Of a stretch of DNA of 35,655 nucleotides, positions 32,217 to 35,655 are shown piece by piece. Made by a program: the position numbers and the translations under genes. Numbering within the stretch: the first letter of the stretch is position 1; each line of letters begins with the position of its first letter. Origin of the DNA: Gemmatimonadota bacterium. Lineage in GTDB: Bacteria; Latescibacterota; UBA2968; UBA8231. Below the pieces are notes generated by a model. It searched no databases. It was given only the letters and a program-made list of their open reading frames with translations, and was not told where the DNA came from. Where the stretch lies: contig JABJJN010000052.1 of the NCBI GenBank assembly GCA_018660835.1, positions 1 through 35,655 on the forward strand, in the 5' to 3' direction.

Positions 32217-34676
32217 TCATCGGCTATGAGGGTTTGGTATCGACTCAACTTGCCAGATATTGCGTGCGTACTCAGCCACTGAGCGGTCGGCGGAAAACTT
32301 GCCCATTCTGGCGCAATTGAGGATGGATGTGCGTGACCAGGCATCTGCGTCGCGGAAGGCAACATCCACACGCTGCTGGGCCTCCAGATACGCATCGTAG
32401 TCAGCCAGAACCATGAAAGGGTCGCCCTTGTGCAGCAACGACTCGACGAGCGGTTCGAACACATCCGGTCGCGCCGGACACAGCTCACCACTGGCGATCA
32501 TGTCGACGACGGCGCGCAACGGTCGATGTCCGTCGTACAAACTTCCTGGATCATAATCTTCCCGTCGTTGCTGCACCTGCTCTGCATCGAGACCGAAGAT
32601 GAACATATTCTCCGCGCCGATCTGTTCAGCCATCTCGACATTGGCGCCATCCATGGTTCCGATCGTCAGGGCGCCATTGAGGGCGAACTTCATATTTCCC
32701 GTACCGGATGCTTCCATACCTGCCGTCGAGATCTGTTCGGACAGATCCGCTGCGGGGAAGATCCGTTCGGCGAGACCCACATCGTAGTTGCTCAAAAACA
32801 CCACGCGTAGATGACGCGAGACCTCGGGATCGGCATTCACCAGATCGGCGACGCAGTGGGCGAGTTTGATCACCATCTTCGCGGTGTAATATGCCGGTGC
32901 GGCCTTCCCTGCGAGGATGACGGTCCGGCGCACGGGCGGGTCTCCGCCATCTTCCGCCTTCAGTCGACGATACAATGTGAGTACGTGCAGGATGTTGAGT
33001 AGTTGGCGTTTGTACTCGTGAATGCGTTTGACCTGGCAATCGAAGAGCGAGTCTGCACTTACATGCAGGCGATTGTGTGTGGCGATATACGAAGCCAGGG
33101 CCACCTTATTATCTCGCTTGATCTGCCGCCACGCATGGCGGAACTGCTCGTCATCAACGGAGGCTTCCAGCTGCTCCAGTCGTGGCAAATCGGTCACCCA
33201 GTCGTTGCCGATGCGACTTGTGATCAGATTCGCCAATTGCGGATTACACTGCAACAACCAGCGTCGTTGTGTCACACCGTTGGTGACATTTTGGAAACGC
33301 TCCGGCCACATCTGCTCAAAGTCTGAAAACAACTCCTGCCGTAGGATGCGACTATGCAATTCAGCGACCCCATTCACAGCGCGACTGCCGATAATCGCCA
33401 GATGGGCCATCTGTACCCTCTGCTCGTCGCCCTCTTCGATCACTGACATTCTGCGCAGGCGATCTTCATCACCAGGGAAGCGTACAGCCACGCGCTCGAG
33501 AAAGCGTTGGTTGATCTCGAAAATGATCTGCATGTGTCGTGGCAGGACTTGCTCGAGTAGCGCGACGCGCCACTTCTCCATCGCTTCAGGCAGGATCGTG
33601 TGGTTCGTATAGGCGAAACAGTTCTGGCAGATATCCCACGCCTCGTCCCAGTGCAGGGCGGCCTCGTCGACGAGAATGCGCATGAGCTCGGCCACGGCAA
33701 GGGCAGGGTGGGTGTCATTGAGATGGAACACATGCTTGTCGGCGAAGCCAGAAAAATTGCTGTGATGCTTGAGCCAACGACGCAGCGCATCCTGCAGAGT
33801 CGCGCACACGAGAAAGTATTGCTGCTTCAAACGAAGTTCGCGGCCGACGAAGAAATTGTCGTTTGGGTAGAGAATTCTCGTCAGCGTCTCTGTGCGATTC
33901 TTGTCTTCAACAGCGCGTTCGTAGTCGCCGTAGTTGAAGTGTTCCAAATCAAATTCGCGGGTTGATTTAGCAGACCACAGACGCAAGGTATTGACCGTAC
34001 CATTGCCGTATCCCGGGACGGGCGTGTCGTAGGCCAGTGCCAGGACCTGTTCGCCCCCTACCCAGCTGAAGCGCGGTCGGCCACGCGCATCGGTACCCTC
34101 TTCGACGCGGCCGTAGAAGCGGACCGGATACAGATACTCGGGTCGCGGGATCTCCCAGGGATTCCCATAGCGCAGCCAATTGTCGGGTGCCTCTACCTGG
34201 AATCCGTCGAAGATGCGCTGGTGGAACATACCGTATTCGTAGCGCAGTCCATAGCCATAGACGGGTAACTCCAAGGTCGCAGCCGAATCAAGAAAGCAGG
34301 CTGCTAATCGCCCCAGGCCGCCATTGCCTAGACCCGGTTCGGCTTCCTCGTTGCATAGCGCCGAGAGCTCACTGTCAAAGGCGCGCATTGCCTGGGCGGC
34401 CTCATCGTTGATCTGCAGGTTGACCAAGGCATTGGACAACATGCGACCCGTCAGGAACTCCAAAGACAGGTAGTAGACGCGACGTGCGTCGGCGTCGTAG
34501 TATCCGGACTGCGTCTGAATCCAGCGATCGATCAGGCGGTCTCGTACAGCAAGAGCGAGACTGACAAAGTGGTCGCGGCGAGTGGCAGACTTGCGATCCT
34601 TGGCCAGCGAACTGCGCAGATGCTGAACGACATCGTCGGCGAGAGTAGACAAGGGTGGGTCGGCGATTGTCGTCAT
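32217..34676 (-). CDS. glgP: Glycogen/starch/alpha-glucan phosphorylase
   Basis: This enzyme cuts terminal glucose from alpha-1,4-glucans with phosphate, giving glucose 1-phosphate, using pyridoxal phosphate. The 819-residue length is normal. VYYLSLEFLTGRML (near 67) and GNGGLGRLAACFLDS (near 117) are strong family blocks. The cofactor block EASGTGNMKFALNGAL carries the PLP lysine at about 663, followed by GTMDGANVEM. The ATG at 34676 has only a weak ribosome site. A perfect hairpin follows the stop. The gene is divergent from the CheY-like regulator. No other glycogen gene is near. Confidence 0.97.
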   Translation of the reverse strand: MTTIADPPLSTLADDVVQHLRSSLAKDRKSATRRDHFVSLALAVRDRLIDRWIQTQSGYYDADARRVYYLSLEFLTGRMLSNALVNLQINDEAAQAMRAFDSELSALCNEEAEPGLGNGGLGRLAACFLDSAATLELPVYGYGLRYEYGMFHQRIFDGFQVEAPDNWLRYGNPWEIPRPEYLYPVRFYGRVEEGTDARGRPRFSWVGGEQVLALAYDTPVPGYGNGTVNTLRLWSAKSTREFDLEHFNYGDYERAVEDKNRTETLTRILYPNDNFFVGRELRLKQQYFLVCATLQDALRRWLKHHSNFSGFADKHVFHLNDTHPALAVAELMRILVDEAALHWDEAWDICQNCFAYTNHTILPEAMEKWRVALLEQVLPRHMQIIFEINQRFLERVAVRFPGDEDRLRRMSVIEEGDEQRVQMAHLAIIGSRAVNGVAELHSRILRQELFSDFEQMWPERFQNVTNGVTQRRWLLQCNPQLANLITSRIGNDWVTDLPRLEQLEASVDDEQFRHAWRQIKRDNKVALASYIATHNRLHVSADSLFDCQVKRIHEYKRQLLNILHVLTLYRRLKAEDGGDPPVRRTVILAGKAAPAYYTAKMVIKLAHCVADLVNADPEVSRHLRVVFLSNYDVGLAERIFPAADLSEQISTAGMEASGTGNMKFALNGALTIGTMDGANVEMAEQIGAENMFIFGLDAEQVQQRREDYDPGSLYDGHRPLRAVVDMIASGELCPARPDVFEPLVESLLHKGDPFMVLADYDAYLEAQQRVDVAFRDADAWSRTSILNCARMGKFSADRSVAEYARNIWQVESIPNPHSR

Positions 34677-34809
34677 TCTACTAATCTACGGTCTTCGTCG
34701 CTTCATGGGTTGCCCAACCATCGAGCTTGCCCATGGCGCTGTCAGGTAGCAGATTGAGCCACCGACTCCGGGTGCAGCCGCTGGTGACTTCCCACCACGG
34801 TAGCCGGTC

Positions 34810-35256
34810 ATGGCGGGCCAAGGATCCATGGGCAAACTCAACGTTGATATCAGCAAGGTCCTTGCAACCCAGGGAGGCAAACAGGCAGTTCTGTTGATCG
34901 ATGACTCAACCATCGCTCGCAAGACCCTCAGTCGCAATCTGGCATATTACGGATTTGAGGTCTTCGAGGCAGATGCAGGGATCTCCGGACTGCAGCTGTT
35001 TCTCGAAAAAAAACGGGAAATTGCCATTGTCATCCTCGACATGGTGCTGGAAGACGTACCGGGTGAAGCCGTTCTGGCGAAGCTGCAGCAATTGGACCCA
35101 GAGGTGAAGGTGGTCGTCTGCACAGAATCGGCGAGCACAGAATTCAAGCAGACGGGCCAGAAAGTGGCGGGTGTCCTGCGCAAACCGATCGCCACAGATC
35201 GCCTGCTCAAGGTCATCCACCTCGCCTTGATGGGCCCTGCGGAACAGGACAGCTAA
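34810..35256 (+). CDS. CheY-like single-domain response regulator
   Basis: This protein of up to 148 residues is a single receiver with no output domain. The acidic pair is in LLIDDS (Asp31, Asp32), the phospho-acceptor is Asp77 (VILDMVLED), the switch Thr is at 105 and the conserved Lys at 125 (LRKPI). Phosphorylation by a histidine kinase encoded elsewhere should alter its binding to a partner. The ATG at 34810 lacks a ribosome site. The ATG at 34828 has AAGGA only three bases upstream, so the start is open. Its TAA is followed with no gap by the GTG of the next gene in the same frame. It is divergent from glgP. Confidence 0.88.
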   Translation: MAGQGSMGKLNVDISKVLATQGGKQAVLLIDDSTIARKTLSRNLAYYGFEVFEADAGISGLQLFLEKKREIAIVILDMVLEDVPGEAVLAKLQQLDPEVKVVVCTESASTEFKQTGQKVAGVLRKPIATDRLLKVIHLALMGPAEQDS

Positions 35257-35655
35257 GTGGCCGACGACGTGAGTCCAAATCTGGCCCTGGCGGCGACAAC
35301 GATCTCGACCGAAACCGGCTCTGGAGAGCGTAAAGTCAGGGCCTACTGGGAACTGGGCCGACTTCTCCATGAACAGCTGGGTGATAGGGCAGCCTACGGA
35401 CAAGGGAGCGTTGCTTCGCTGGCCAAGCGCCTCCGTCTATTGCCACGAACTCTCTATCGGGCGCGTCTGTTTTACCAGCGACTTCCAAATTTGACCACAT
35501 GGTCAGGACTGACATGGAGTCACTGCCGTGTGCTGATTACACTGGAACAAGACGAGGATCGACAGAATCTGGTTGTCCAGACCCGAGAGCAGGGATGGAG
35601 TGTGCGGCAACTGCAGGCCCAGGTTCGCCTTCGTGAGAAAGGGTCCGCCCCCCCC
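35257..35655 (+). CDS. DUF1016/YhcG-type N-terminal domain protein (3'-truncated by window)
   Basis: The frame is open for 133 codons to the window edge. RAYWELGRLLHEQLGD, then AYGQGSVASLAKRL, then TLYRARLFYQRLP match the N-terminal DUF1016 (YhcG) helical domain. In full-length relatives this precedes a PD-(D/E)xK nuclease domain, which would lie beyond the window. Such proteins are associated with mobile or defence-related nucleases in some genomes. The GTG start directly follows the response-regulator TAA, and AGGA lies nine bases upstream. The arrangement suggests coupled translation. Confidence 0.72.
   Translation, partial: MADDVSPNLALAATTISTETGSGERKVRAYWELGRLLHEQLGDRAAYGQGSVASLAKRLRLLPRTLYRARLFYQRLPNLTTWSGLTWSHCRVLITLEQDEDRQNLVVQTREQGWSVRQLQAQVRLREKGSAPP

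Overview
This is a bacterial chromosomal segment, moderately GC-rich by eye, with dense genes on both strands, mostly good Shine-Dalgarno sequences, and several GTG or TTG starts. I find no rRNA, tRNA, CRISPR array, insertion sequence or phage module. The mix of genes resembles uncultured, glycan-scavenging marine or host-associated bacteria such as Poribacteria, Latescibacterota or Planctomycetes-like lineages. It includes a sulfatase, a sialidase-fold protein, a GH4 glycosidase, a Gfo/Idh/MocA oxidoreductase, two phytanoyl-CoA-dioxygenase-family proteins, two enolase-superfamily enzymes and a DUF5777 barrel. That lineage is an inference from gene content, not a phylogenetic placement.

Layout. 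1-4476: the 3' part of a RecB/AddA-like helicase-nuclease, a convergent membrane protein and a PolB-like 3'-5' exonuclease. 4478-6859: a BNR/sialidase-fold protein and a GH4 alpha-glycosidase. 6925-9617: a Fic protein lacking its catalytic His, a 683-base stretch without a convincing gene, and a sigma-70 factor. 9700-13331: a Gfo/Idh/MocA oxidoreductase divergent from a beta-propeller protein, whose stop codon directly abuts msrA. 13375-15776: a translationally coupled histidine kinase (tandemly duplicated sensor unit) and a double-receiver response regulator. 15788-18592: two paralogous ABC-2 permeases with no ATPase in the window.

18721-23698: a compact plus-strand run of enolase-superfamily enzyme, PhyH dioxygenase, degenerate amidohydrolase, second enolase-superfamily enzyme, YciH/SUI1 and a secreted protein. 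I consider its first four genes the best candidate for an undescribed catabolic pathway. 23711-26665: a secreted Arg/Gly-rich protein and a second PhyH protein, divergent from a coupled methyltransferase-UbiA pair. 26708-30003: a sulfatase and a large uncharacterised, probably alpha/alpha-toroid protein. 30209-32139: a three-gene envelope operon (cytochrome-like lipoprotein, YceI, DUF5777 barrel) ending in a strong terminator. 32217-35655: glycogen phosphorylase, divergent from a CheY-like regulator that abuts the start of a DUF1016/YhcG-type gene cut by the window edge.

Taken together, the segment combines DNA repair genes, signalling, and several small gene groups for releasing and oxidising sugars or sugar acids. 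Many of the catabolic proteins lack signal peptides, which suggests they act on imported substrates.
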